The translations under genes were made by a program, and so were the position numbers. Positions 16,531-23,749 of a DNA stretch of 31,134 nucleotides are shown one piece after another. The notes below the pieces were generated by a model. That model had not been told where the DNA came from and ran no database searches. It saw nothing but the letters and a program-made list of their open reading frames with translations. The stretch covers positions 1-31,134 of the forward strand of contig JAJYDR010000012.1 in the NCBI GenBank assembly GCA_021777285.1. The letters run 5' to 3'. The DNA is from Actinomycetes bacterium (GTDB taxonomy: Bacteria; Actinomycetota; Acidimicrobiia; Acidimicrobiales; RAAP-2). Position 1 is the stretch's first letter. Every line of letters starts with the position of its first letter.

Positions 16531-18167
16531 AGGACGGGCACCTCCACGTAGCGGCCGAACACACCCGCGAGTGAGGTCATCATCTCACCGACCGTGACCT
16601 CGCAGCGGGCCGCGTCGATCAGGGCGGGCATCAGGTTGACGTCGGGGTCGGCGGCCTCGGTCGCCAGTCGCTCGCGCGCACGGCGCACGGCGTCGTCGTC
16701 GCGCCGCTGGCGCACGGTCGCTAGGCGGGCAACCTGCTTGCGCTCGTCCTCGTTGGTGATGCGCAGCAGTTCCAGGTCCTCGGCCTCATTGCCGTCGAGG
16801 AAGTCGTTCACTCCCACGATGATTCGCTCGCCGCGATTGAAGGCCCGCTCGAGCTGGTAGGCCGATTCGGCGATGTGGCGCTGGAACCAGTTCTCTTCGA
16901 TCCCGCGAATACAGCCCTCGAGCATGGAGCCGTCGCCCATCTGCATCAGCTCGGCGAAGAGCGCCTCGGCCTGGCGCTCCATCTCGTCGGTCAGCGCCTC
17001 GACGTACCACGAGCCCCCCAGTGGATCGGCCACGTTGGCGACGTTGGTCTCGTGAGCGATGATCTGCTGGGTGCGCAGCGCCAGGCGCGCCGCCTTCTCC
17101 GAGGGCAGGGCCAGGGCCTCGTCCATGGAGTTGGTGTGCAGGGACTGTGTGCCGCCCAAGACGCCGGCCAGTGCCTCGATGGCGGTTCGCGCGAGGTTGT
17201 TCTCGGGCTGCTGGGCGGTGAGTGAGACCCCCGCGGTCTGGGTGTGGAAGCGCAGCTGCCAGCTGCGCTCGTCGGTGGCGCCGTAGTGCTTGCGCAGCCA
17301 CGTGGCCCAGATCCGGCGCGCCGCGCGATACTTGGCGATCTCCTCGAAGAAGTCGATGTGCGCGTTGAAGAAGAAGGACAGGCGCGGGGCCACCTCGTCG
17401 ACACGCTGTCCGGCCTCGCGGGCGAGTTCGAGGTAGGCGAAGCCGTTGGCCAACGTGAAGGCGAGCTCCTCGGCCGCGGTCGAACCAGCTTCGCGGATGT
17501 GATAGCCCGACACCGACACGGAGTTCCACTTGGGCATTTCCGCCGCGGTGAAGGCGATGGTGTCGCGAACGAGGCGCATCGACTGGCGCGGCGGGAAGAC
17601 GAACTCCTTCTGGGCCTGGTACTCCTTCAGGATGTCGTTCTGCAGGGTGCCACCGAGGCGCTGGCGCGCGACGCCGGCCTCCTCGGCCTGGGCGACGAAG
17701 AGGGCCAGCATGATCGCGGCCGGTGAGTTGATCGTCATCGAGGTGGTTATGGCGGACAGGTCGATGTCGCGGAAGAGGTCGCGCACGTCGTCGATCGAGT
17801 CGATCGCGACGCCGCATCGGCCGACTTCGCCGAGGGACATGGGGTCGTCCGAATCGAGCCCGAGGAGCGTCGGCATGTCAAAGGCCGTGGAGAGGCCGGT
17901 GCCGCCGGCGGCGATGATCTCGCGGAACCGCTTGTTGGTGTCGACGGCGGTCCCGAACCCCGCGAACATGCGCATCGTCCACAACCGGGTCCGGTACATC
18001 GAGGCGTGGATGCCGCGGGTGTAGGGGTAGACACCGGGGAACTCGCCGTCAGTCGGCCCGTAGACCGGGTCCACCTCGACGCCGGACATCGTGGCGAAGC
18101 TCGGTCGGCGCAATTTTGCTGCGTCGTAGTCTCGGCGCCACCGGTCGTAGGCACGTTCCACTTCCAC
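16527..18167 (-). CDS. B12-dependent acyl-CoA mutase large subunit, isobutyryl-CoA mutase-like
   Basis: TIM-barrel subunit of 546 aa without its own B12 domain. It is clearly of the methylmalonyl-CoA mutase family: [43 protein letters not shown] (active-site His223). Substrate-contact positions differ from methylmalonyl-CoA mutase. Aligning by motif, Tyr89 of the Propionibacterium enzyme falls on Phe68 (WTMRMF) and Arg207 on Gln186 (KEYQAQKEF). Streptomyces isobutyryl-CoA mutase has the same Phe/Gln pair, so isobutyryl-CoA/n-butyryl-CoA is the likelier substrate; 2-hydroxyisobutyryl-CoA mutase has Ile/Gln. Start GTG 18167 has AGAGGAGG just upstream; a GTG two codons later has more normal spacing. 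No MeaB/IcmF-type G-protein chaperone gene is in the window. Confidence 0.88.
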   Translation of the reverse strand: MEVERAYDRWRRDYDAAKLRRPSFATMSGVEVDPVYGPTDGEFPGVYPYTRGIHASMYRTRLWTMRMFAGFGTAVDTNKRFREIIAAGGTGLSTAFDMPTLLGLDSDDPMSLGEVGRCGVAIDSIDDVRDLFRDIDLSAITTSMTINSPAAIMLALFVAQAEEAGVARQRLGGTLQNDILKEYQAQKEFVFPPRQSMRLVRDTIAFTAAEMPKWNSVSVSGYHIREAGSTAAEELAFTLANGFAYLELAREAGQRVDEVAPRLSFFFNAHIDFFEEIAKYRAARRIWATWLRKHYGATDERSWQLRFHTQTAGVSLTAQQPENNLARTAIEALAGVLGGTQSLHTNSMDEALALPSEKAARLALRTQQIIAHETNVANVADPLGGSWYVEALTDEMERQAEALFAELMQMGDGSMLEGCIRGIEENWFQRHIAESAYQLERAFNRGERIIVGVNDFLDGNEAEDLELLRITNEDERKQVARLATVRQRRDDDAVRRARERLATEAADPDVNLMPALIDAARCEVTVGEMMTSLAGVFGRYVEVPVL

Positions 18168-18198
18168 GAGGCCTCCTCTGGCACTAGGTCGTATACCG

Positions 18199-18204
18199 AT
18201 GTTA
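18199..18204 (-). promoter_or_regulatory. Candidate -10 for the mutase operon
   Basis: TAACAT on the minus strand fits TANNNT and lies 31 bases before GTG 18167, in the 60-base gap after trpE, leaving room for the AGAGGAGG ribosome binding site at 18172-18179. No clear -35 is seen. It would make the mutase genes independent of trpE. Confidence 0.35.
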
Positions 18205-18227
18205 GGGCGTCGCTACCTCGGCGGGGA

Positions 18228-19733
18228 TTAGCGTGGGTCGGCGATCTGCAGTGCCAGCAAGGGCGCTGACGCCTTGTTGATGCACTCGCGGTACTCGGCG
18301 TCGGGCCGGCTGTGCGCGACGATGCCGCCGCCGGCGCTCACCGTCGCCCGGCCGTCGCGCAGGTAGACGGTGCGGATCGTGATGGCGAAGTCGGCGTTGC
18401 CGCTCAGTGCGAAGTACCCGACGGCGCCGCCGTAGATGCCGCGGCGAACGGGCTCGAGTTCGTCGATGATCTCCATCGCGCGCACCTTGGGCGCGCCGGA
18501 CAGCGTGCCGGCGGGGAACAGGGCGTCAAAGGCGTCAAAGGCGTCAAGCCCGGCTCGCAGCTGGCCCGTGACCTGGGAGACCAGGTGCATCAGGTGCGAG
18601 AAACGTTCGACGTGCGCGAGGCGTTCGACGCGGACCGTGCCGGGCTGGGCGACTCGCCCGACGTCGTTGCGGCCGAGGTCCACCAACATCACGTGCTCGG
18701 CGAGCTCCTTCTCGTCCCGGAGGATCTCGGCCTCGAGGGCGGCGTCCTCGTCCTCGGTCGCGCCGCGGGGGCGGGTGCCGGCGATGGGCCGGGTGCTCAC
18801 GGTGCCGTCGTGCACCCGTACCAGCATCTCGGGTGAGGCGCCCACGATGTGCGCGTCGCCGGTGTCGAGCAGGTACATGTAGGGCGACGGGTTGAGCGCC
18901 CGCAGGACCCGGTACAAGGTGAGCGGGTCGACCGCGGTCTCGCGGGTGAACTGCTGGCTGACGACGACCTGAAAGATGTCACCGCTGACGATGTGCTCCT
19001 GGGCGCGCCGCACGATCGCTTCGTAGGCCGACTGCTCGAAGTTGGACAGGGCGGCGACGGTCTGAAAGATGTCGACGCCCTCGCGCGCGTTGGGGGCCGT
19101 CGCCACGAGCCGTTCGACGTCGGGGTCTCGGTCAGGGCCGGCTCCGAGCAGGATTGCGACCAGTTCGTCGAGGTACGCCGTCGCGGCGCGGTAGGCGAGG
19201 CGTGGATCATCGTCAGGTTCGAGGATGACGTTGACGACCGCGGTCGTCGAGTAGCGCAGGTGGTCGACGACCAGGACCGCCGACGGGAACGAGAAGTCGA
19301 CGTCGGGCCACTGGGGCTCGTCGTCGCGCGTGAGACGCTCGAGGCGGCGCACGTAGTCGTAGGTGATGAAGCCGACGGCGCCGCCGAAGAAGTCCGGCAG
19401 GTCGCTCGGGCGAAACGTTCGATAGCGCTGGAGAATGGCGCGCACGGTTTCAAGGGGTCCGCGCGGGTCGGGCTCGACCGCGAGGCCCGTCACGACCGTT
19501 TGACCGTCGGTGACGTGCACGCGCCAGCGCCGGTCCAGTCCGATGAACGAGTAGCGACCGGTGGTCTCACCGACGGCGGCGCTCTCGAGCAAGAAGACGG
19601 CGCGGGCGCCGAATCGGTGGAAGAGCGACACCGGGGTGTCACGGTCGAGCTGCAAGGTCACCGCGAGCGGAATGACGCTGAAACCCCGCCGGTGGAGTTC
19701 GAGGAACGCGGTTTCATCCATCGTCGTCGTCAC
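18228..19733 (-). CDS. trpE: Anthranilate synthase component I
   Basis: Converts chorismate and glutamine-derived ammonia to anthranilate, the first step of tryptophan synthesis, with TrpG as partner. It is 501 aa, of normal length. The N-terminal LLES motif (48-51), part of the tryptophan feedback site, is present. The chorismate-binding core shows IFQVVVSQQF, PSPYMYLL, ASPEMLVR, RPIAGTRPRG, DLGRNDVGRV, VERFSHLMHLVS, GTLSGAPKVRAM and GGAVGYF. Start GTG 19733 has TGAGG upstream. Just before FPAGTLSGAPK the protein reads DAFDAFDALF, encoded by an imperfect triplicate of a 9-bp unit. trpE and trpG diverge here rather than forming an operon. Confidence 0.95.
   Translation of the reverse strand: MTTTMDETAFLELHRRGFSVIPLAVTLQLDRDTPVSLFHRFGARAVFLLESAAVGETTGRYSFIGLDRRWRVHVTDGQTVVTGLAVEPDPRGPLETVRAILQRYRTFRPSDLPDFFGGAVGFITYDYVRRLERLTRDDEPQWPDVDFSFPSAVLVVDHLRYSTTAVVNVILEPDDDPRLAYRAATAYLDELVAILLGAGPDRDPDVERLVATAPNAREGVDIFQTVAALSNFEQSAYEAIVRRAQEHIVSGDIFQVVVSQQFTRETAVDPLTLYRVLRALNPSPYMYLLDTGDAHIVGASPEMLVRVHDGTVSTRPIAGTRPRGATEDEDAALEAEILRDEKELAEHVMLVDLGRNDVGRVAQPGTVRVERLAHVERFSHLMHLVSQVTGQLRAGLDAFDAFDALFPAGTLSGAPKVRAMEIIDELEPVRRGIYGGAVGYFALSGNADFAITIRTVYLRDGRATVSAGGGIVAHSRPDAEYRECINKASAPLLALQIADPR
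18522..18548. repeat. Three-copy 9-bp tandem repeat inside trpE
   Basis: Two exact copies of GGCGTCAAA (18522-18530, 18531-18539) followed by a third with one change at its end (GGCGTCAAG). It is in frame and encodes repeated Phe-Asp-Ala just before the conserved FPAGT segment. Slippage could add or remove three residues at a surface helix. Confidence 0.8.
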
Positions 19734-19754
19734 CGTGGGCGCCTCACGGCACCG

Positions 19755-19761
19755 TAGGATA
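19755..19761. promoter_or_regulatory. Shared bidirectional promoter of trpE and trpG
   Basis: TAGGATA contains a -10 for each direction: TAGGAT (19755-19760) for trpG on the plus strand and TATCCT (19761-19756) for trpE on the minus strand. The trpG hexamer ends exactly six bases before its ATG, implying a leaderless mRNA. The trpE hexamer leaves about 16 bases of leader with TGAGG before the GTG. The two start codons are separated by only 33 bases. Confidence 0.6.
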
Positions 19762-19766
19762 GTCCC

Positions 19767-20438
19767 ATGTCGTCGGGTCCTTCGGTACTGGTCATCGACA
19801 ACTACGACTCATTCGTCTACAACCTGTACCAGTACCTCGCCGAATTGGGCGCATCACTACGGGTCGTGCGAAACGACGAGGTCACCGACGCGGACCTGGC
19901 CGACGACTCGCTCGACGGTGTGCTGATCTCGCCCGGACCCGGCCACCCGCGCGACGCGGGACGCTGTCGCGAGGTGATCGAATCGTGCGCGGCGGCCGAA
20001 CGGCCCATGCTCGGTGTCTGCCTCGGACATCAGGCCCTCGCCGACGCCTTCGGCGGGTCGGTCGTGGCCGCGCCCGCCATCGTGCACGGGCAGGCGAGCC
20101 TCGTCGAGCACGAGGGCCGCGGCGTCTTCGCCGGGATGCCCCAGCCCTTCGCGGCCGGTCGCTATCACTCGCTCGTCGTGGACGCGACCACGCTGCCGCG
20201 CGACTTCGAGGTGACCGCGCGCACGGGTGGCGTCGTCATGGGGATTCGCCACCGCGAGCTGCCGCTCGAGGGCGTGCAGTTCCACCCGGAGTCGGTGCTC
20301 ACCGAACGTGGCTACAGCCTGCTCGCCAACTGGCTCGAGGTCTGTGGGTCGAGCGACGCGCGCGAGCGGTCGCACTCGCTGAACGAACGAAGCAGCGACG
20401 TGCGCCGGGCTCTGCCGGACCTGTCGCGGATCAACTGA
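19767..20438 (+). CDS. trpG: Anthranilate synthase component II (glutamine amidotransferase)
   Basis: Supplies ammonia from glutamine to TrpE, 223 aa. The class I amidotransferase triad is present: Cys85 in GVCLGHQA, His173 and Glu175 in VQFHPES. The opening VLVIDNYDSFVYNLYQYL and the ISPGPGHP loop are typical of the TrpG/PabA group. It may also serve aminodeoxychorismate synthase, as in bacteria with a single TrpG/PabA. A C-terminal tail of about 30 residues after the conserved LANWLE segment is longer than usual and Ser/Arg-rich. The last eight bases overlap the convergent S51 peptidase gene. Confidence 0.94.
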   Translation: MSSGPSVLVIDNYDSFVYNLYQYLAELGASLRVVRNDEVTDADLADDSLDGVLISPGPGHPRDAGRCREVIESCAAAERPMLGVCLGHQALADAFGGSVVAAPAIVHGQASLVEHEGRGVFAGMPQPFAAGRYHSLVVDATTLPRDFEVTARTGGVVMGIRHRELPLEGVQFHPESVLTERGYSLLANWLEVCGSSDARERSHSLNERSSDVRRALPDLSRIN

Positions 20439-21090
20439 CCCGGCCCGACACGCCCAGGCGCGTCTCGATAACGCTGTTCCCGACGCGCTCGACCCGGTAG
20501 GCGGCGGGGCCGGCTTCGGGATCGACGGGCTGGTCGGCGACCACCCCCGCGAGCTCGGTGTCGTGGTACCAGACGCCAACGTGGTCGTCGGTCGCGTAGG
20601 CGAGCGACGGCAGCGAGCCGTCGCCGACCAGTTGGTGCAAGAGGGGCCGGCGCTGGGCCTCGGAGTCGTAGTGGACGCCATTGGCGTAGGGAACGAGAGC
20701 CAGCCCGTTGGTGACCGGGCGCAGTGTTGGGCCGTAGGAGTCCGTCGTGCCGCCCACGTGCCAGCAGAGGCTGCCCGCCGAGACGCCGGCGAGGATGACG
20801 CCGGCCTCCCACGCCGCACGCATCGCGGTGTCAACGCCGTGCAGGCGCCAGAGCTCGAGGAGGTTGGCGACCGATCCGCCGCCGACCCAGACGAGGTCGC
20901 TGCCGAGGAGCCGCTCCTCGGGCGCCGCGGTCGGCTGGGGGAAGAGGCGCAGCTGGGTGACGTCACAGCCCACGGCGTTAAAGCATTCGTAGAGCATCGC
21001 GTAGTAGGCGTCCGCGTCGCCGCTCGCCGTCAAGACGAGGCAGACCCGCGGCCGGGTCGAACCGGTCAACGCGAGCGCGTCGAGCAGCAT
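20431..21090 (-). CDS. Peptidase E-like S51 family serine peptidase, 5' end probably frameshifted
   Basis: Class I amidotransferase-like serine peptidase (dipeptidase E / cyanophycinase family). The open frame from ATG 21090 gives 219 aa. The nucleophile elbow is GVSAGSLCW (Ser104); WVGGGSVANLLELW and NGVHYDSEA are further family segments. The first beta strand that precedes the visible start in the family is missing: E. coli PepE has its Ser at 120. That strand appears in another frame just upstream, from GTG 21167 (TIRRILTTSGGFLPG), and the frame of the main ORF is open back through SSTTTVRPGAM. A single-base loss between about 21105 and 21135 would explain this. It could be a real frameshift, a sequencing error or a shortened but working gene. 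Confidence 0.78.
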   Translation of the reverse strand: MLLDALALTGSTRPRVCLVLTASGDADAYYAMLYECFNAVGCDVTQLRLFPQPTAAPEERLLGSDLVWVGGGSVANLLELWRLHGVDTAMRAAWEAGVILAGVSAGSLCWHVGGTTDSYGPTLRPVTNGLALVPYANGVHYDSEAQRRPLLHQLVGDGSLPSLAYATDDHVGVWYHDTELAGVVADQPVDPEAGPAAYRVERVGNSVIETRLGVSGRVS

Positions 21091-21208
21091 GGCGCCCGGG
21101 CGGACCGTTGTTGTACTGGACCGGGCAGGAAGCCACCGGAGGTGGTGAGGATGCGTCGAATCGTCACCCCCCCGTTTCTAATCGACAGGCGGCTCGTAGG
21201 GGACTGCG

Positions 21209-21214
21209 TAGGAT
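21209..21214 (+). promoter_or_regulatory. Candidate -10 for the acyl-CoA dehydrogenase gene
   Basis: TAGGAT, identical to the trpG hexamer, lies 35 bases before ATG 21250. GGGGAGG at 21240-21246 provides the ribosome binding site, so this transcript has a short leader. A TCGACA at 21182 is too far upstream to be a standard -35. Confidence 0.4.
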
Positions 21215-21249
21215 ACGTGCGACGAGACCGATGGACTCCGGGGAGGACT

Positions 21250-22446
21250 ATGCCAAGCACGGCGATGATTGACGAGCGCATCGACCAATTGCTCGAGGAG
21301 TTCCCGCCGGCGACGACTGACGCCGTCACCTTTCTGCGTGCCCAGTTCGATTTGGGCATTGCCTGGACTCACTTCCCCGAGGGCGACGGTGGTCTCGGTG
21401 GCACGCCGGCCGATCACCTGCACGTGCTGCAACGCTTGGCCCGCGCGGGCGCGCCCTCGGCGGCGATGCGCAACGTCATCGGCTACGGCATGGTCGCACC
21501 GACCCTCGTCGTGCACGGCACCGACGCGCAGCGCAAGCGTTACCTGCGCCCGCTGTTCACCGGCGAAGAGATCTGGTGTCAGCTGTTCTCCGAGCCCGGC
21601 GCCGGCAGTGACGTGGCGGCCCTGGCGACTCGCGCCGTTCGCGACGGCGACGAGTGGCGACTCGACGGTCAGAAGGTCTGGACGACGCTCGCGCACGTGT
21701 CGGCCTTCGGACTGCTCATCGCGCGCACCGATCCCGACGTCGCCAAGCACCGCGGGATGACCGCGTTCCTCGTCGACATGCACGCCCCCGGCGTTGAGGT
21801 GCGTCCGCTCTACCAGATCACCGGTGAGGCCGAGTTCAACGAGTGCTTCTTCAACGACGCCCGGGTCGCCGACGACCAGCGCCTAGGCGACGTGGGCGAC
21901 GGATGGCGGGTGGCGCTCACGACGCTGATGAACGAGCGGGTTTCGATCGGCGGCACGGTGCCGTCGCGCGGGACCGGACTCATCGGCGAAGCGATGACCA
22001 TCTGGCGCGAGCGGTGGGCGGCGCGCACGGACCGCCACGCCACGGCGCTACGCAGCGACCTGCTCGCGGCCTGGGTGCGCAACGAAGTGGCTCGACTGAC
22101 CAACTGGCGGGCGAGCGACCTGCGCCAGGCCGGGACCCCGGGGCCCGAAGGTTCGGCCGCGAAGCTGGTCTTCGCCGAGGAGAACCAGCGCACGAGCACG
22201 CTGTGCGTGGACCTGCTCGGCGCTGACGGCATGCTCTACGGCTCGAATTTTCCACTGGTGCGCCCGACGGAGTCGGCCTTTAACAGCGCCGACCCGCGCA
22301 AGGCGTTTCTGCGGATGCGCGCGAACTCGATCGAGGGTGGCACCAGTGAGGTGATGCGCAACATCATCGGCGAGCGGGTGCTCGGGCTGCCCGGCGAGCC
22401 CCGCGTCGACAAGGATCTCGCCTGGAAGGACGTCCCGCGCAGCTAG
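21250..22446 (+). CDS. Acyl-CoA dehydrogenase
   Basis: FAD-dependent dehydrogenase that introduces the alpha-beta double bond in an acyl-CoA, 398 aa. ATG 21250 is set by GGGGAGG four bases upstream; the frame stays open far upstream but that is a shadow of the S51 gene. Seen: FSEPGAGSDVAAL (FAD/substrate signature), WRLDGQKVWTTLAHVS, the middle beta domain (FNECFFNDARVADDQRLG), and the C-terminal IEGGTSEVMRNIIGERVLGLP, whose Glu is the usual position of the catalytic base in this branch. The N-terminal helical part is shorter than in standard enzymes. Neighbouring genes do not reveal the substrate. The stop overlaps that of the convergent dienelactone hydrolase gene in a shared CTAG. Confidence 0.93.
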   Translation: MPSTAMIDERIDQLLEEFPPATTDAVTFLRAQFDLGIAWTHFPEGDGGLGGTPADHLHVLQRLARAGAPSAAMRNVIGYGMVAPTLVVHGTDAQRKRYLRPLFTGEEIWCQLFSEPGAGSDVAALATRAVRDGDEWRLDGQKVWTTLAHVSAFGLLIARTDPDVAKHRGMTAFLVDMHAPGVEVRPLYQITGEAEFNECFFNDARVADDQRLGDVGDGWRVALTTLMNERVSIGGTVPSRGTGLIGEAMTIWRERWAARTDRHATALRSDLLAAWVRNEVARLTNWRASDLRQAGTPGPEGSAAKLVFAEENQRTSTLCVDLLGADGMLYGSNFPLVRPTESAFNSADPRKAFLRMRANSIEGGTSEVMRNIIGERVLGLPGEPRVDKDLAWKDVPRS

Positions 22447-23150
22447 CCGCGCGCGGCGAGCGTTTCAGCGAAGAAGCGATACGTTCGTGCCGTGGCGTCG
22501 CGCGCCGCGGCCTCGTTGTAGACGGCGGGGCGGGCGTCGCAGTTAAAGCCGTGCTCGGCGTCGGCGTAGCGGACGATCTCGGCGCCGTAGGGCGAGGAAC
22601 TGGTCGCGGCGCGCAGCGCCTCGACCTGCTCGACGGGGATGCCCTTGTCTCGATCGCCGTAGAAGCCCTTCCACGCACAGCGCAGGTCGCCGGCGAGTTC
22701 GAGCAGCGACGGCAGGCCGAATCGGCCGGTCTCGACGCCGCCACCGTAGAAGCTGGCGGCGGCACCGACGCTGCCGAGGGTGGCCGCGTAGAAGGTGACC
22801 GAACCACCCATGCAGTAGCCGACGACACCGGTCGAGCCAGCCTCGTAGCCCGCTTCGACGAGGAAGCGGCTCGCCGCGACCAAGTCGTCCGTGAGACCCT
22901 CGCGGGTGAGTGATCCCACGGCGGCCATGGCGTCGGGGAACTGGTCGTAGGGGATCTCCGGCGAGCCGATCCGGTGGAACAGCTCGGGCGCGACGGCGTA
23001 GAAACCCTCGTCGGCGAAGCGCTGGGCGACTGAACGGATGTGGTCGTTGACGCCGAAGGCCTCCTGGATCACGATGACGGCGCGGGGTGCGGTTGCCTCG
23101 CCGGCTACGTCGATGGGCGTGCCCGAGGCCAAGAGGTGGCGGGTCGTCAT
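22443..23150 (-). CDS. Dienelactone hydrolase family protein
   Basis: Alpha/beta hydrolase of 235 aa with the Cys-Asp-His triad of the dienelactone hydrolase family: Cys113 in GYCMGG, Asp168 in YGDRDKGIP and His200 in AEHGF, plus the Glu30 of VIQEAFGVNDHI that activates the Cys in the Pseudomonas enzyme. It may hydrolyse dienelactone or an unrelated ester; the family is broad. Its start overlaps the stop of the Rv2466c-like gene by four bases, placing it last in a minus-strand operon. Confidence 0.9.
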   Translation of the reverse strand: MTTRHLLASGTPIDVAGEATAPRAVIVIQEAFGVNDHIRSVAQRFADEGFYAVAPELFHRIGSPEIPYDQFPDAMAAVGSLTREGLTDDLVAASRFLVEAGYEAGSTGVVGYCMGGSVTFYAATLGSVGAAASFYGGGVETGRFGLPSLLELAGDLRCAWKGFYGDRDKGIPVEQVEALRAATSSSPYGAEIVRYADAEHGFNCDARPAVYNEAAARDATARTYRFFAETLAARG

Positions 23151-23749
23151 GAGAAATCTGGTCCTTTCGTCCGACTGCGCTTGAGCTCGAAAAAGCCCGG
23201 CGTGCCAGCGACCGCCAGCACGCCGTCAAAGAGTCGCCCGGCCGCTTCGCCCTTGGGCGCGGGCGTGACGACGGGTCCGAAGAAGGCGACGTCGCCGACG
23301 TGGATGACGGGCGTGCCCACCTCCTCACCCACGGGGTCCATGCCTCGGTGATGACTCTCGCGCAACAGCGCATCGAAGGTGGTGACCGAGCCGGCCTCGG
23401 CGAGGTCCTCCTCGAGACCAACCTCGGTGAGCGATTCGGCGATGATCGCGTGCTCGTCCGTTACTCCCGCGATGTGACGACGGCGTCCCATGGCGCTGTA
23501 GAGCGGACCGACGATGTCATTGCCGTGGCGCGCCTCGGCCGCGATGAGGACCCGAACAGGGGCCCACGCGCGCGACAGGAATTGCACGTAGTCGTCGCTC
23601 AGGTCGCGGCCCTCGTTGAGAACCGACAGGCTCATGACGTGGAAGCGGACGTCGAGGTCGCGAACCTCGGCCGCCTCGAGCAACCACCGTGAGGTCATCC
23701 ACGCCCACGGACAAGCCGGATCGACCCAGAGGTCCACGGTCTGGGTCAT
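23147..23749 (-). CDS. Rv2466c-like mycothiol-linked oxidoreductase (DsbA fold)
   Basis: Thioredoxin-fold protein of 200 aa that resembles Mycobacterium tuberculosis Rv2466c along its whole length: DPxCPWxWxTSRW, VRFHVMSLSVLNE, RAWAPVRVLIAAEARHG, LYSAMG, LRESHHRGMD, VGEEVGTPVIHV, VAFFGPV, FFELKR. Rv2466c has the active site CPWC and works with mycothiol and mycoredoxin. Here the motif is CPWA: Cys13 is kept and the second Cys is Ala16, so a monothiol mechanism with mycothiol is expected. It overlaps both neighbours by four bases, and the M20 peptidase is just upstream. In mycobacteria Rv2466c is controlled by SigH; a SigH-like sigma factor is encoded at 15577-16131, but I see no matching promoter here. 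Confidence 0.88.
   Translation of the reverse strand: MTQTVDLWVDPACPWAWMTSRWLLEAAEVRDLDVRFHVMSLSVLNEGRDLSDDYVQFLSRAWAPVRVLIAAEARHGNDIVGPLYSAMGRRRHIAGVTDEHAIIAESLTEVGLEEDLAEAGSVTTFDALLRESHHRGMDPVGEEVGTPVIHVGDVAFFGPVVTPAPKGEAAGRLFDGVLAVAGTPGFFELKRSRTKGPDFS

Noticed and set aside
16138..18167. Naming the mutase methylmalonyl-CoA mutase (mutA/mutB)
   Set aside because: The substrate-contact residues are Phe and Gln, as in isobutyryl-CoA mutase, so the general family name would mislead.
20563..21249. Long N-terminal extension of the acyl-CoA dehydrogenase frame
   Set aside because: It is the opposite-strand shadow of the S51 peptidase; a strong ribosome binding site fixes the real start at 21250.
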